A stretch of DNA of 64,000 nt, from positions 744,001-808,000 of the forward strand of contig JANFNE010000006.1 of NCBI GenBank assembly GCA_024867545.1. Reading direction: 5' to 3'. This DNA is from Phytopythium helicoides (Eukaryota > Oomycota > Peronosporomycetes > Pythiales > Pythiaceae). This document shows, in pieces, positions 9,413 to 19,296 of the stretch (position 1 is its first letter; every line of letters starts with the position of its first letter). Position numbers and translations under genes: made by a program. Under the pieces are notes generated by a model. The model made no database searches. It saw only the letters and a list, made by a program, of their open reading frames with translations, and had not been told where the DNA came from.

Positions 9413-11776
9413 GGTAGGCTGAACGCGTTTGGGGATGGTGATGGTGACTGGTTTGCTTGTTTGGTGCGATGGAAGTTGGGTAGTGAGCGATGTTGTGCGT
9501 CTGGATCGTTGTTCACAATCAGTCGAGCTTGGCGACAAAAGCTTTACAGCACGAGGACTTCTAGAGTGTGTAATCCACCATCGTTGGGGCACGAGTTCTA
9601 TCCGAAGCATACTTGTTGCTCTGCGCTTGCTTTCCACGTCCTGGCACAATGTTGCAACCGTAAACTCATATCTTTCGTAAGCACTCAGGCTCAAGAGCTG
9701 GCTGTTTGATGTGCTGCGCGAGTCGAATGTCCTCATTTCACTGCAAGGGACGGAAGCAATTCCCGCGAGACGATGTCCACTGAAATGGTTTCATGTCCCT
9801 GGAGTCTCATATATCCAGCGATATATCCAGCGGCAATGCCGCCGACATGGTCTTCATTCAGGCCAACGATTGACACGTAGAACCTATATCTCCAGTCGTC
9901 ACGATCCTACCACCACAGTACCTACATAGCGACTGGGGCATAACTTTGCAGGATTACGATTCGAGTCTTCCCCGTCAACCATGCCGTGATTGTGCAATAC
10001 ACGCATCATCTCAAGACTCGAGAGATCGAACTCTGTACACGATGTGCCATTCGTCATCGAGGTTCACCCGTAATCCACATATTTATTCGAATCCGCTGCA
10101 AGTGCCATGACTTCTAGAAAGGCGGTCATGTCAAAAGGATTGCTTGGTTCATTTTCCACGACACTTTTACAATGGATTTGCTGTGCCAAAGCTCAGCAAA
10201 AATCACAACTCGAAAAGCGCACATTTCAGTGTTTTGATCTCCTCCGAGCTGATTTACAACACTTCATTTAACCCATCTCCTGCCTGGTCTGGATCAAGTA
10301 AACAGCACACAAGTCTTCATTTGCCACCGTCTGGTGGAGCGTTTGGACGACGTTAACATCGACGGGCCTAGCAGCTTTCCCAAAGCGCACGATTTTGCTC
10401 TTGAAAATAAACCATAAACGAAGGCGTTGCTCACGACTGAGGTCAATCATTAAGAGCGTTGGGTGCACGAATGTGTGCTGATTGTGAACCATGGACAGCA
10501 CTATCTGTGGTAGTAGGTGTGGGCGATCTTGCGTTGAAAAAACGTTGATCAAAGCCAGCGCGGACCTATGTGTGGTTGTGGATTTCCTTCCATGTATCTC
10601 TTCGTGAATAATGTTGAAAGACATTCTCCCACACCAAATGAGCAATGGACGATGCAGCGACTGAGGGAGAAGAGTCTGAAGTGGCTGCGCACCCTTCGGT
10701 GTGTGCTCCTCCTGCTGATAAAGATTGCTAGGAGATACGTGGTTTCGGTGTTACGATTCCATCTCGCTTCGCTGACGTCGCTTTCCATTGGGGGGCATAT
10801 CTGCGATACAATATCACCAATATCGTGTCGAATAGCACATTGGAGAGGCTCGATTGTTTAGTTGTTCACTGCGTATACACGAATGTAGTCAACAATGATT
10901 TGTGGATAGCATTGATGCTGCGCCAAGATCAGCAGGTTGGTTGGAAGTCGCAACTTGTTTGTTGGATGGATGTGCAATTGTAATTGGAAATATTGCAGTA
11001 CGCAATGGAACGACAGATCCGAATGTGATCGAATGATACGAGAGCGTGATATTGGCTACTCGCTTTTCACAAGTAATGAAGTTCCTCGCAACACTCATGA
11101 GGAAACGTGAGCGGCATGCACCGTGACACTATTGAGATTATTTGTACGTAGCAGTACTGGGACTCACGTGTTTGAACAAGGACCCAAATATCCATGACAG
11201 CACGAGGAGTTGGAGTAGCAAGTCTCTGTCGCAAGTGACAGTGTGTAGCTTAGCTATCGTCTTAACATGTTGTAGATTAAAGGATTATAGATGACTCGTG
11301 TTGATTAGCTCAGGAGCAGTAAAGGAGGCGAAATATTCTTTGCAGTAGAATAGGCACTCGGATGTAAACTTCAATTCATGCGGAAGTGATGGTCGAACAA
11401 GAGGCATCGGAGACAGATTTACTCCGCAATCGAGAGATTGTTCTGTTTTCGCGCAACAGATTGGTGGGTACTAAGCCTTACTCCTATGATTGGCCTAGCA
11501 TATCGGAATTGCATGTTGTTCAATTCAGTTGTGTAAATGGAGGTCAGTGGCGCATTTGTGCAAAGTTAATGCTTTGGCTGAATTTGCACTCCTTGGGGAA
11601 AGATAATCCCCATTATGCTGAAAGCGGTAGATCTCGATTGTGAGCGATACCAGAGAAAAAGTTTGTCATGACGAAGGTGATCGGCGAACGGAAACCTCAG
11701 TCTTTTGTCCACGTTTACTACTGGTAATCAAAGTCTCGCAAGAGCCAAATCAAGCGTTGCTCCTACAACGCATGTT
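9413..11776. other. 2.4 kb AT-richer intergenic stretch with no convincing gene
   Basis: The first ~200 bp repeat the promoter of lipase copy 1. Elsewhere I find only short frames. The longest, 10268-10645 minus (125 codons), has no recognised motif, no signal peptide and an alternative start. The composition is less GC-rich than the flanking genes, consistent with decayed DNA. No transposon ends or RNA genes recognised. Confidence 0.45.
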
Positions 11777-12838
11777 TTACTTCAAAAGACTGTAGATGTG
11801 CTGATCGTACACAGAGTCGAAGCTGCACACAGTGCCATCAGCCAGGGTGACATCTCTGACCCAGCAGCTATGAGCGACCCCATCGATGTTGTGGATGAAC
11901 AACCCACCACGCTCATCAAGCGTACGCAATCCATACGTGTCGTTCAAGTACTCTCGAGTCTCCGTCATATCCAGAATAGTGAAGTTGTCGAACTTGGTGA
12001 TGATCTCGTCCAGCGTGTCCACCTCACTCGTCTGACCCAGAATCTCGAGCTGCCATGGCGTCACGAGACCATCATCCGCCGAGCCGAAGAAGTGTGCCTC
12101 CTCGAGCTTGAGGAAGTTGGCCTTGCGCTGTGCCTTGGCGTCCGTGCACACGGTGTCGTTGGTGGCGCATGGGTTGACGTTGTTGACGAGTGGCAGGTGG
12201 GGGTTGGAGGCGGCCCATGACTCGAAGACGGGTGAGCGGATGAGGTTTGGCTGGGAGTATGTGTAAGCCCACTGAGGATTGAGCAGCAAGAACTCGATGA
12301 GGTCACGCTGCATTTCACCCTTGTACTGGTCACCTGAGTATGCGGTGTAGTCGAATCCGGTGGTGTTGGGGAACACAGCAGCGTTGAAAGAAGAGATCGA
12401 CTCTGTTAGGGCTGTGTCTTGAGGACCGAAGAAGACTCCATTCTGGATACCCGCGAGACTGATGTACTTGCGCACCTTGTGGTCATCCATCATCTCGATC
12501 ACGGAGCGAGAGATTTGTCCTCCCTGTGAGTGACCAACGAAGATGTATCCGTCGTCGAAGGTGGAGTTGTCGGCGACGATTTCTCGGATCTGTGCGATGG
12601 CCATGGGAACTTGCGACTTAATCGATTCGACTGAGCAAGGGTACTCGCAAAACGTTAGCGGGACGACGACTCGGCCTTCGGCCGTGAGGTTGGCGACGTA
12701 GTTGTCGGCGCTGGTATGGTTTGACCGGACGCCGTGGAAGAAGAAGATCGGTAAACCCGAGTTGGTCTGGTTGTAGTCTTCGCCTGCGACCGCGGTGGCG
12801 AGGATGGCTGCGGCGATGGTCAGCGAGCGGAAGACCAT
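11777..12838 (-). CDS. Secreted palmitoyl-protein-thioesterase-like hydrolase, copy 3
   Basis: Single exon, 353 aa. Signal peptide MVFRSLTIAAAILATAVAG, then LPIFFFHGVRSN, GHSQGGQISRS, AGIQNGVFFGPQ, GSADDGLVTPW and IDGVAHSCW with the candidate catalytic His. The central ~180 residues are almost identical to the other copies, while the N-terminus and last 30 residues differ. It is divergently arranged with copy 4 (14040). The first ~80 bp upstream of the two starts resemble each other in inverted orientation, so the pair probably arose by inverted duplication. Confidence 0.8.
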   Translation of the reverse strand: MVFRSLTIAAAILATAVAGEDYNQTNSGLPIFFFHGVRSNHTSADNYVANLTAEGRVVVPLTFCEYPCSVESIKSQVPMAIAQIREIVADNSTFDDGYIFVGHSQGGQISRSVIEMMDDHKVRKYISLAGIQNGVFFGPQDTALTESISSFNAAVFPNTTGFDYTAYSGDQYKGEMQRDLIEFLLLNPQWAYTYSQPNLIRSPVFESWAASNPHLPLVNNVNPCATNDTVCTDAKAQRKANFLKLEEAHFFGSADDGLVTPWQLEILGQTSEVDTLDEIITKFDNFTILDMTETREYLNDTYGLRTLDERGGLFIHNIDGVAHSCWVRDVTLADGTVCSFDSVYDQHIYSLLK

Positions 12839-14039
12839 GGTTCCTTGGAAAGGTCTCTCGAAGAAGAGGCTTGGTCACTTGAGCACTTGGGCGTGGAAAG
12901 TAAAGTGATCGCAAGGTCAGCGCGTAAATCGATTAGCGGGACTTGTACAGTACCTCTGGCGAGGGGTCTCGGTCCCCTGCTTCCCATGCGGCTGCACTCT
13001 TACTCACAATCTCTGTGCAGCAGCATTGGCAATGACAGTGATTATTCTGATCATACCCCGATAGCCGTGGTGCAAGGTACGTAGAAGCGGGTAATAGATC
13101 CCTGACGCTTTGCTGGCACGTGCTTGCAGCCATTCAATACTGCACACTCAACTACAACAGGCCATCGATTGAGAATCTTCACGACCGAGCAACATTGACA
13201 CAGACAGACACGAAGATGCCTGAGCTACGTGCCGTCTGCTAGCTTACCGAGCGCTTCTTCACGTGCATCTATTGTATTGACAACAATGTATCACCGAGGT
13301 GGTGATCTTTCGAAATGAGCACGTGTTACACGTGTGCTGCAAAGTTAGCTCGATGTGGACCCATCGCAGGCAACTGTATGACAAGATCAAAGGTAGTATC
13401 TAAGCCAACTCCAGCTCGTTCAGTGCGAGCATACATGCATTTACTCCCCCGATTCTACTTAGCGTCGAGAAAAAAAACAAAAACAAAACAAAACATAAAT
13501 AATAAACCTCTCCTCGACACGCGGAGCTCCGGCCTTGACAAGGTGTATCCCGTGGTCCCCACGCAGGACCTTGCCTTGTACTGTCCTAATGCTCGTTTCT
13601 GCAGCGAGCAGCAAGCGATCATTTCGCCTCCGCAGGCGGAAAACCACGCAGGATGGGCAGCCACGCAAGAGCGGTAGCAGATGTGTCGACTCGAGACCCC
13701 GTCGCCTGTCACTCGATCGCTGCGACTGGAGCATTTCCCATCGAAGTGGTGCAAAGCTAGAGCTTCGAGTGGAAGTGGCGGCACCAGCCGGACAGCTGGG
13801 ATCAAGATTTTCCCGCGAGATCGCTTCGTCGCGAGGCTTTTGCTAGTCAAAGATGTTCGGATCGTACCAAACATATGGTACATAGCGGCTACTATGCACA
13901 TTCAGCCACAATCAAGCTGGCATCCTACGGTCTCCGCAAGATTTGCACACCCATCCTATGAGCAAAAGGGTGGCGGCCTTGATCACATAGCATTTCGTGC
14001 GCAAGTCCTCAAGTGGCCACGCCTCTCCAACAAGGAACC
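12839..14039. promoter_or_regulatory. Divergent promoter region between lipase copies 3 and 4
   Basis: About 1.2 kb between two head-to-head lipase starts. Sequence just upstream of 12838 and the reverse complement of 13960-14039 are similar (shared wording GGTTCCTTG, GGCTTGG/GGCGTGG, CACTTGAG.ACTTG, GTGATC). An A-rich tract lies near 13470-13505. No other gene is supported. Confidence 0.45.
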
Positions 14040-15101
14040 ATGGTCTTCCGCTCGCTGACCATCGCCGCAGCCTTCCTCGCCACCGGGGTCGCAAGCGAAG
14101 ACTATAACCAGACCAGCTCGGGTCTCCCTGTCTTCTTCTTCCACGGCGTGACGGGAAATCGCGAAAATGCTGTCAACTACGTCGCCAACCTCACGGCCGA
14201 AGGCCGAGTCGTCGTCCCACTTAGCTTCTGCGAGAACGAGTGCTCCCTCGGATCCATCAAGTCGCAAGTTCCCATGGCCATCGCACAGATCCGAGAAATC
14301 GTCACCGACAACTCCACCTTCGACGACGGATACATTTTCATCGCGCATTCACAAGGAGGCCAAATCTCTCGCTCCGTGATCGAGATGATGGATGACCACA
14401 AGGTACGAAAGTACATCAGTCTCGCGGGTATCCAGAATGGAGTCTTCTTCGGTCCTCAGGACACGGAGCTCACTGAGGGACTGGCGGCATTCAACGCTGC
14501 TGTGTTCCCCAACACCACCGGATTCGACTACACCGCATACTCAGGTGACCAGTACAAGGGCGAAATGCAGCGTGACCTCATCGAGTTCTTGCTGCTCAAT
14601 CCTCAGTGGGCTTACACATACTCCCAGCCAAACCTCATCCGCTCACCCGTCTTCGAGTCATGGGCCGCCTCCAACCCCCACCTGCCACTCGTCAACAACG
14701 TCAACCCATGCGCCACCAACGACACCGTGTGCACGGACGCCAAGGCACAGCGCAAGGCCAACTTCCTCAAGCTCGAGGAGGCACACTTCTTCGGTTCGGC
14801 GGATGATGGTCTCGTGACGCCATGGCAGCTCGAGATTCTGGGTCAGACGAGTGAGGTGGATACGCTGGACGAGATCGTCACCAAGTTCGACAACTTCACT
14901 ATTCTGGATGTGACGGAGACTCGAGAGTACTTGAACGACACGTATGGATTGCGCACGCTTGATGAGCGTGGTGGGTTGTTCATCCACAACATCGATGGAG
15001 TCGGACATGGCTGCTGGATTGCTGATACGACGGCATCTGATGGTACTGTGTGCAGCTTCGACTCTGTGTACGACAAGTACATTTACACTCTTCTGCAGTG
15101 A
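14040..15101 (+). CDS. Secreted palmitoyl-protein-thioesterase-like hydrolase, copy 4
   Basis: Single exon, 353 aa, the only lipase here on the plus strand. Signal peptide MVFRSLTIAAAFLATGVAS, then LPVFFFHGVTGN, AHSQGGQISRS, AGIQNGVFFGPQDTELTEG (same patch as copies 1 and 5), GSADDGLVTPW and IDGVGHGCW. Its N-terminus groups with copy 3 while its middle groups with copies 1 and 5, a mosaic pattern. The start at 14040 is chosen over an ATG at 14013 because it begins the signal peptide and aligns with all paralogues. The relic at 17746-17948 derives from a close relative of its 3' end. Confidence 0.8.
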   Translation: MVFRSLTIAAAFLATGVASEDYNQTSSGLPVFFFHGVTGNRENAVNYVANLTAEGRVVVPLSFCENECSLGSIKSQVPMAIAQIREIVTDNSTFDDGYIFIAHSQGGQISRSVIEMMDDHKVRKYISLAGIQNGVFFGPQDTELTEGLAAFNAAVFPNTTGFDYTAYSGDQYKGEMQRDLIEFLLLNPQWAYTYSQPNLIRSPVFESWAASNPHLPLVNNVNPCATNDTVCTDAKAQRKANFLKLEEAHFFGSADDGLVTPWQLEILGQTSEVDTLDEIVTKFDNFTILDVTETREYLNDTYGLRTLDERGGLFIHNIDGVGHGCWIADTTASDGTVCSFDSVYDKYIYTLLQ

Positions 15102-16039
15102 GTTATTGGTCGTAGCGATTGCATCGTGATTGGCTCGTGAAATTTTGGTGGTAGCATTTTGTTGTTGTGGCTATCCTCGTTCATTAGTTTGCTATCATTG
15201 AGTGCTGAGTTAGTCGAGTTGTGCTGGAATATCTTCGGGCATTTCTAGGATACTACCAACAATGAAACCAACATGGACACAGTTCATCCTACTTCGATTG
15301 GAAAACATGAACAGCGTGAACTTACCTGAAATTGCTACCACAGAAGACAGTTTTTGCTGTAAGCGTGACTACGGTATCCAAATTATCGTCGACTCCATTC
15401 TTTTTGACCCCAATACTCATCACTCCTACTACAGAAGGCTGTAATTGCACTTGCCGTACATAACGTCGAAATCACAGTCAGCGCCAACTCAGCAACAGTC
15501 ATATCCTTGATCCTGTTGCCGTGGGGAACCTCAGGAACACGGATCGAGAAATTTGGCCTCCTTGTGAGCAGCCAACGAAGATGTATCCGTCGTCGAAGGT
15601 GGGGTTCAAAACAAAAGGATCATTGCCAATTTGGCAAATCTGCAAGCATGGTGCTTGCAAAGGTTTAATAAATGTTTGTACACGAACCGAACCCGCTGGC
15701 AGGGCCGGCGCTCGGCTTGCTGCCAACATAGGAATCGCCAGAGGCTTCCGGTTTCGAGCCCTTGGCGTGCGTGCGATCAGATCTGGATGCTGTGCAATAC
15801 GGAAGCGATGAGGTTTGTTAGGCTATCGGCAGCTTGTGCTGAAGAATCCTGCACTAGGGAGGTGTTTGAAATGCAGCGTTTGTCTTCAACGAAAAATCCC
15901 TAAAGACTACCGACAGGACGTCGACGCCAGCGTGAAACAGCTACGAACCAGTCGATTCGGTTGCATCCCGCATGTACGGCGCCATCGCACTCAGTCCGCC
16001 ATCAACTACAAAGCATCGTTCCCACGCGTTAGCCAGTAC
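15102..16039. other. Intergenic with a lipase relic
   Basis: Apart from the relic at 15425-15610, I see no gene in this stretch; remaining frames are short and without recognisable motifs. Confidence 0.45.
15425..15610 (-). pseudogene. Lipase relic: fused C-terminal end and active-site fragment
   Basis: On the minus strand, 15605-15545 encodes TFDDGYIFVGCSQGGQISRSV, the nucleophile region of the PPT-like lipases, with the His of the GHSQGG motif changed to Cys. About 10 bp on, the sequence jumps to the C-terminal end (15530-15429, like the 3' end of the copy at 18241). Some 250 codons are deleted in between. No start codon or signal peptide remains. Confidence 0.75.
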
Positions 16040-16909
16040 TCACTCCTTCACAACGAGAGCAACCTTCCCACCGTAGATGGTTTGTCCCGTGATGGACGCC
16101 GCCAGGTCGCTGGCCAGGAACGCCGTGACGGAGCCCACGTCCGCGATCGTCGGCGCGCTGGGTATCGGCGCGTGCTCGGCCGCGTACTTGCGCATCCTCT
16201 GCTCCCACACTCCTGCGTCAGTCGCTGGTCCCCCCACCCTCGTCTATAGTCATGGACGCACCGAGATGCCGGGGATGCCGCGCGCGGAGACCGTGTTCAT
16301 GGGTCCTGGGCTCACGCAGTTGACGCGAATCCCGTCTGGCCCCAGCTCGAACGCCAGCTGTCTCGCCGCGGCCTCCAGCGCGGCCTTGGCTGGCCCCATG
16401 ACGTTGTACCTGGGGATGACGCGCGAGGCTCCCGCGTACGTCATGGCGACGACGCTGGCTCCCGCTCGCTCCTCCCCTTCTCCTCCCGCAGCTGCGAGCA
16501 GCGGGTGCGTCGCCCGCGTGAGCGCCACGAGGCTGTAGGCGCTCACGTCCATCGCCTGCGCCCACGCGGCCCTGCTGGTGCCCAGGAAGGCGCGCGGGCC
16601 CTGCGCGAACGCGTCCTTGGGCGCGAACGCCACCGAGTGCACGAGCACGTCGAGGCGGCCGCCGAACTCGTCGCCGCAGCGCGCGGCCAGCGCCTCGACG
16701 CTCGCGTCGTCCTCCACGTCGCACTCGGCGAAGCGCAGCGCGTCGTCGCTCGCGCGGAGCCCGCAGGCCGCGCGCTGGGCCGGCGACAGCGCGCGCCGAG
16801 ACGCCAGCAGCACGCGCGCGCCCTGGTCCAGCAGCGCCTGCGCCGCGCCCGCCGCCAGCGAGTGCTTGTTGAGCAGCCCCACGACCAGCGCGCGCCGCCC
16901 ACGCAGCAT
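16040..16909 (-). CDS. fabI: Enoyl-[acyl-carrier-protein] reductase, FabI type
   Basis: NAD(P)H-dependent reductase of type II fatty-acid synthesis. Two exons, 16909-16262 and about 16201-16040 (the acceptor could be 3 bp further on), with an intron of about 60 bp. The FabI-style nucleotide fold opens RRALVVGLLNKHSLAAGAA. The variant SDR active site MTYAGASRVIPRYNVMGPAK contains the FabI Tyr and Lys residues. RVNCVSPGPMNT and IADVGSVTAFLASDLAASITGQ follow, ending GGKVALVVKE. An in-frame ATG at 17053 would add 48 residues rich in Arg and Ser with the look of a mitochondrial targeting peptide; which start is used decides cytosolic versus organellar location. It is divergent from the secreted-protein gene at 17096. 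It is much GC-richer than the lipase block around it, so transfer or organelle ancestry is possible. Confidence 0.8.
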
Positions 16910-17095
16910 GGCGATGCGATTGGTGAGGTTTTCCTGTGTATGGAGAGTACTGGGGCGATCGAAGGAGGCGCCGGTCGTGGGATGGATGCCAGGCAGGGAA
17001 TCAAGCGCGAGCGCTCTGCTGATGGACCCGCTCCTCGCGCTGGGACGCGGCATTCCTCAACTCTCCACGCACCTGCCAAGCTCCTTCCAGACGAC

Positions 17096-17533
17096 ATGGG
17101 GACCCACGCGCTCGTCAAGACCGTGGTCGGGCTGAGCCTCGTGGCGCTGGCGCTCGTCGACCACGTGCACGCGTGGTACGGCACCGTGACGTTCTACCAC
17201 TTCGTCCACTGGGAGGGGCCAGACTACCCGTGGGGCATCACCGAGACCAACCGCTGCTACAACCTGAGCTGCTTCAACAAGCGCGCGTCCTCGGTCCAGT
17301 GGGACGGCGTCAAGGAGACGGGAAAGATCGACGACAGCGGCCGCTCCTACATGGTCTTCTACACCAAGCCCAACTGCGAGGGGAACCCCTGGTGGTGGCC
17401 CATCGACGCCGACCAGCCCTCCGACCTGACGATCAACGGGCTTGACAAGCAGTTCTCGTCCTTCATGGTCTGGGACACGAGCAAGAAGGTCACCAACGGC
17501 TACGACACGCCATGTCCGTGGGGGACGACCTGA
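17096..17533 (+). CDS. Small secreted Trp/Tyr/Cys-containing protein, function unknown
   Basis: 145 aa. Signal peptide MGTHALVKTVVGLSLVALALVDHVHA, then a compact domain beginning WYGTVTFYHFVHW. It contains four or so cysteines (NRCYNLSCFNK, PNCEGNP, DTPCPWG) and many aromatic residues, a pattern of disulfide-stabilised secreted proteins. No RxLR or LFLAK-type effector motif is visible. The arrangement F(Y/V)..PNCEG loosely recalls beta/gamma-crystallin-like inhibitors, but I would not assign a function. The start is chosen at the signal peptide; the longer open frame upstream overlaps the divergent fabI gene and is a shadow. The 3' end and downstream flank are duplicated at about 19633. Confidence 0.7.
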   Translation: MGTHALVKTVVGLSLVALALVDHVHAWYGTVTFYHFVHWEGPDYPWGITETNRCYNLSCFNKRASSVQWDGVKETGKIDDSGRSYMVFYTKPNCEGNPWWWPIDADQPSDLTINGLDKQFSSFMVWDTSKKVTNGYDTPCPWGTT

Positions 17534-17745
17534 GTCGGCTGTAGCAGGCCGTTTAGGCGATGAGAGAGGCTCATTGGTAGCTAGCAGACTCTTACGCCTT
17601 GCCGTGGGTAGTGAGGCGTCGGAAAAAAAAAAACTAGAACCGAGGGCTTCGACGCTTGACTCGCCTCGATGAAATGCACGTTGAAAGTGACGCAGTGCTC
17701 CATTGTAATGCATGTATCCGAGCAACTGACAACCATGGCAACAGC
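17476..17745 (+). repeat. Segmental duplication copy a (3' end of secreted-protein gene plus flank)
   Basis: Nearly the same sequence occurs at 19633-19945 in the same orientation. It includes the last ~19 codons of the secreted-protein gene, the TGA and about 210 bp of flank with an A-run. Confidence 0.85.
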
Positions 17746-17948
17746 TACATCTTCACTATTCTGGATGTGACGGAGACTCGGGAGTACTTGAACGACACGT
17801 ATGGATTGCGCTCGCTCAATGGGCGTGGTGGGTTGTTCATCCATGCCATCGATGGCGTCGGGCACGGCTGCTGGATTGCCGATACGACGGCATCCAACGG
17901 AGCTTCGACGCTGTGTATGCCAGGTACATTTCTACTCTGCTGCAGTGA
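17746..17948 (+). pseudogene. 3' fragment of a PPT-like lipase
   Basis: Encodes [21 protein letters not shown]..., [19 protein letters not shown], the last ~60 residues of a lipase closest to copy 4. The frame is then broken by a small deletion before the final LLQ-type end (TACATTTCTACTCTGCTGCAGTGA is still recognisable as the old 3' end). It has no 5' part and is joined directly to the duplicated flank of the secreted-protein gene. Confidence 0.8.
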
Positions 17949-18240
17949 GTTATTAGTTGTTGTGCTTTGTTCATCGTGTCAAGTTTGGTGCAAGAAGTCG
18001 CCGATATCTTTTTTGTATTGCTCTCATTTCCAAAGCGCAGTCAGTTGAACCGCAGCGCGGTTGTCTCCGGCATACATCCAGATGGTGGCGTTGACAAAAC
18101 GCTAGGAGCGACGACAACAAAATAAACACAAAATCGCGATTGTCTTGGCAAATCGGTACTTACTTACGCAGTACGGATGGTTGCGGCATTGCTCTTAAGC
18201 TTGACCATCCTCACTATGCCGCCTCCAACACACAACTCTC
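17949..18240. other. Intergenic between lipase relic and lipase copy 5
   Basis: 3' flanks of a relic and of a convergent lipase gene. No gene seen. Confidence 0.4.
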
Positions 18241-19296
18241 CTACTTTAGAAGAGTGTAAATGTACTTGTCGTAGACTGCGTCGAAATCACAGTCCATACC
18301 TTGCTCAGCGACAGTAATATCCTCGATCCAACACCCATGTCCGACTCCATCGATGTTGTGGATGAACAACCCACCACGCTCATCAAGTGTGCGCAATCCA
18401 TACGTGTCGTTCAAGTACTCTCGAGTCTCCGTCACATCCAGAATAGTGAAATTGTCGAACTTGGTGACGATCTCGTCCAGCGTGTCCACCTCACTCGTCT
18501 GACCCAGAATCTCGAGCTGCCATGGCGTCACGAGACCATCATCCGCCGAACCGAAGAAGTGTGCCTCCTCGAGCTTGAGAAAGTTGGCCTTGCGCTGTGC
18601 CTTGGCGTCCGTGCACACGGTGTCGTTGGTGGCACACGGGTTGACGTTGTTGACGAGTGGCAGGTGGGGGTTGGAGGCGGCCCATGACTCGAAGACGGGT
18701 GAGCGGATGAGGTTTGGCTGGGAGTATGTGTAAGCCCACTGAGGATTGAGCAGCAAGAACTCGATGAGGTCATGCTGCATTTTGCCCTTGTACTGGTCAC
18801 CTGAGTATGCGGTGTAGTCGAATCCGGTGGTGTTGGGGAACACAGCAGCGTTGAATGCCGCCAGTCCCTCAGTGAGCTCCGTGTCCTGAGGACCGAAGAA
18901 GACTCCATTCTGGATACCCGCGAGACTGATGTACTTGCGCACCTTGTGGTCATCCATCATCTCGATCACGGAGCGAGAGATTTGTCCTCCCTGCGAGTGA
19001 CCAACGAAGATGTATCCGTCGTCGAAGGTGGAGTTGTCAGTGACGATTTCTCGGATCTGCGCGATGGCCATGGGAACTTGCGATTTGATGGAACGGATGG
19101 AGCACTCGTTCTCGCAGAAGCTGAGCGGGACGACGACTCGGCCCTCGGCAGTGAGGTTGGCGACGTAATTGGCGCCGTCACCCCGGTCTCCCAGTATGCC
19201 GTGGAAGAAGAAAACTGGAAGGCCTTGGGTCGAGCAGGAAGTTGCAGAGGTGACTGCTAGTAGGGCAAATACGAGGGATAGAAGGCGAAAGACCAT
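18241..19296 (-). CDS. Secreted palmitoyl-protein-thioesterase-like hydrolase, copy 5
   Basis: Single exon, 351 aa. Signal peptide MVFRLLSLVFALLAVTSATS, then [65 protein letters not shown] and C-terminus ending YDKYIYTLLK. The N-terminal 45 residues and the last 25 are the most divergent of the family, whereas residues ~90-320 are almost identical to copies 1, 3 and 4. This fits gene conversion confined to the catalytic core. Upstream in-frame ATG at 19329 adds 11 residues and cannot be excluded. Confidence 0.8.
   Translation of the reverse strand: MVFRLLSLVFALLAVTSATSCSTQGLPVFFFHGILGDRGDGANYVANLTAEGRVVVPLSFCENECSIRSIKSQVPMAIAQIREIVTDNSTFDDGYIFVGHSQGGQISRSVIEMMDDHKVRKYISLAGIQNGVFFGPQDTELTEGLAAFNAAVFPNTTGFDYTAYSGDQYKGKMQHDLIEFLLLNPQWAYTYSQPNLIRSPVFESWAASNPHLPLVNNVNPCATNDTVCTDAKAQRKANFLKLEEAHFFGSADDGLVTPWQLEILGQTSEVDTLDEIVTKFDNFTILDVTETREYLNDTYGLRTLDERGGLFIHNIDGVGHGCWIEDITVAEQGMDCDFDAVYDKYIYTLLK

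Noticed and set aside
10268..10645. 125-codon minus frame in the large intergenic stretch
   Set aside because: No motif or paralogue in the window and no ATG-defined product of family-like composition.
16505..17533. 342-codon plus frame beginning inside fabI
   Set aside because: The first ~200 codons overlap the conserved fabI coding strand and have no motif; the real product starts at the signal peptide at 17096.
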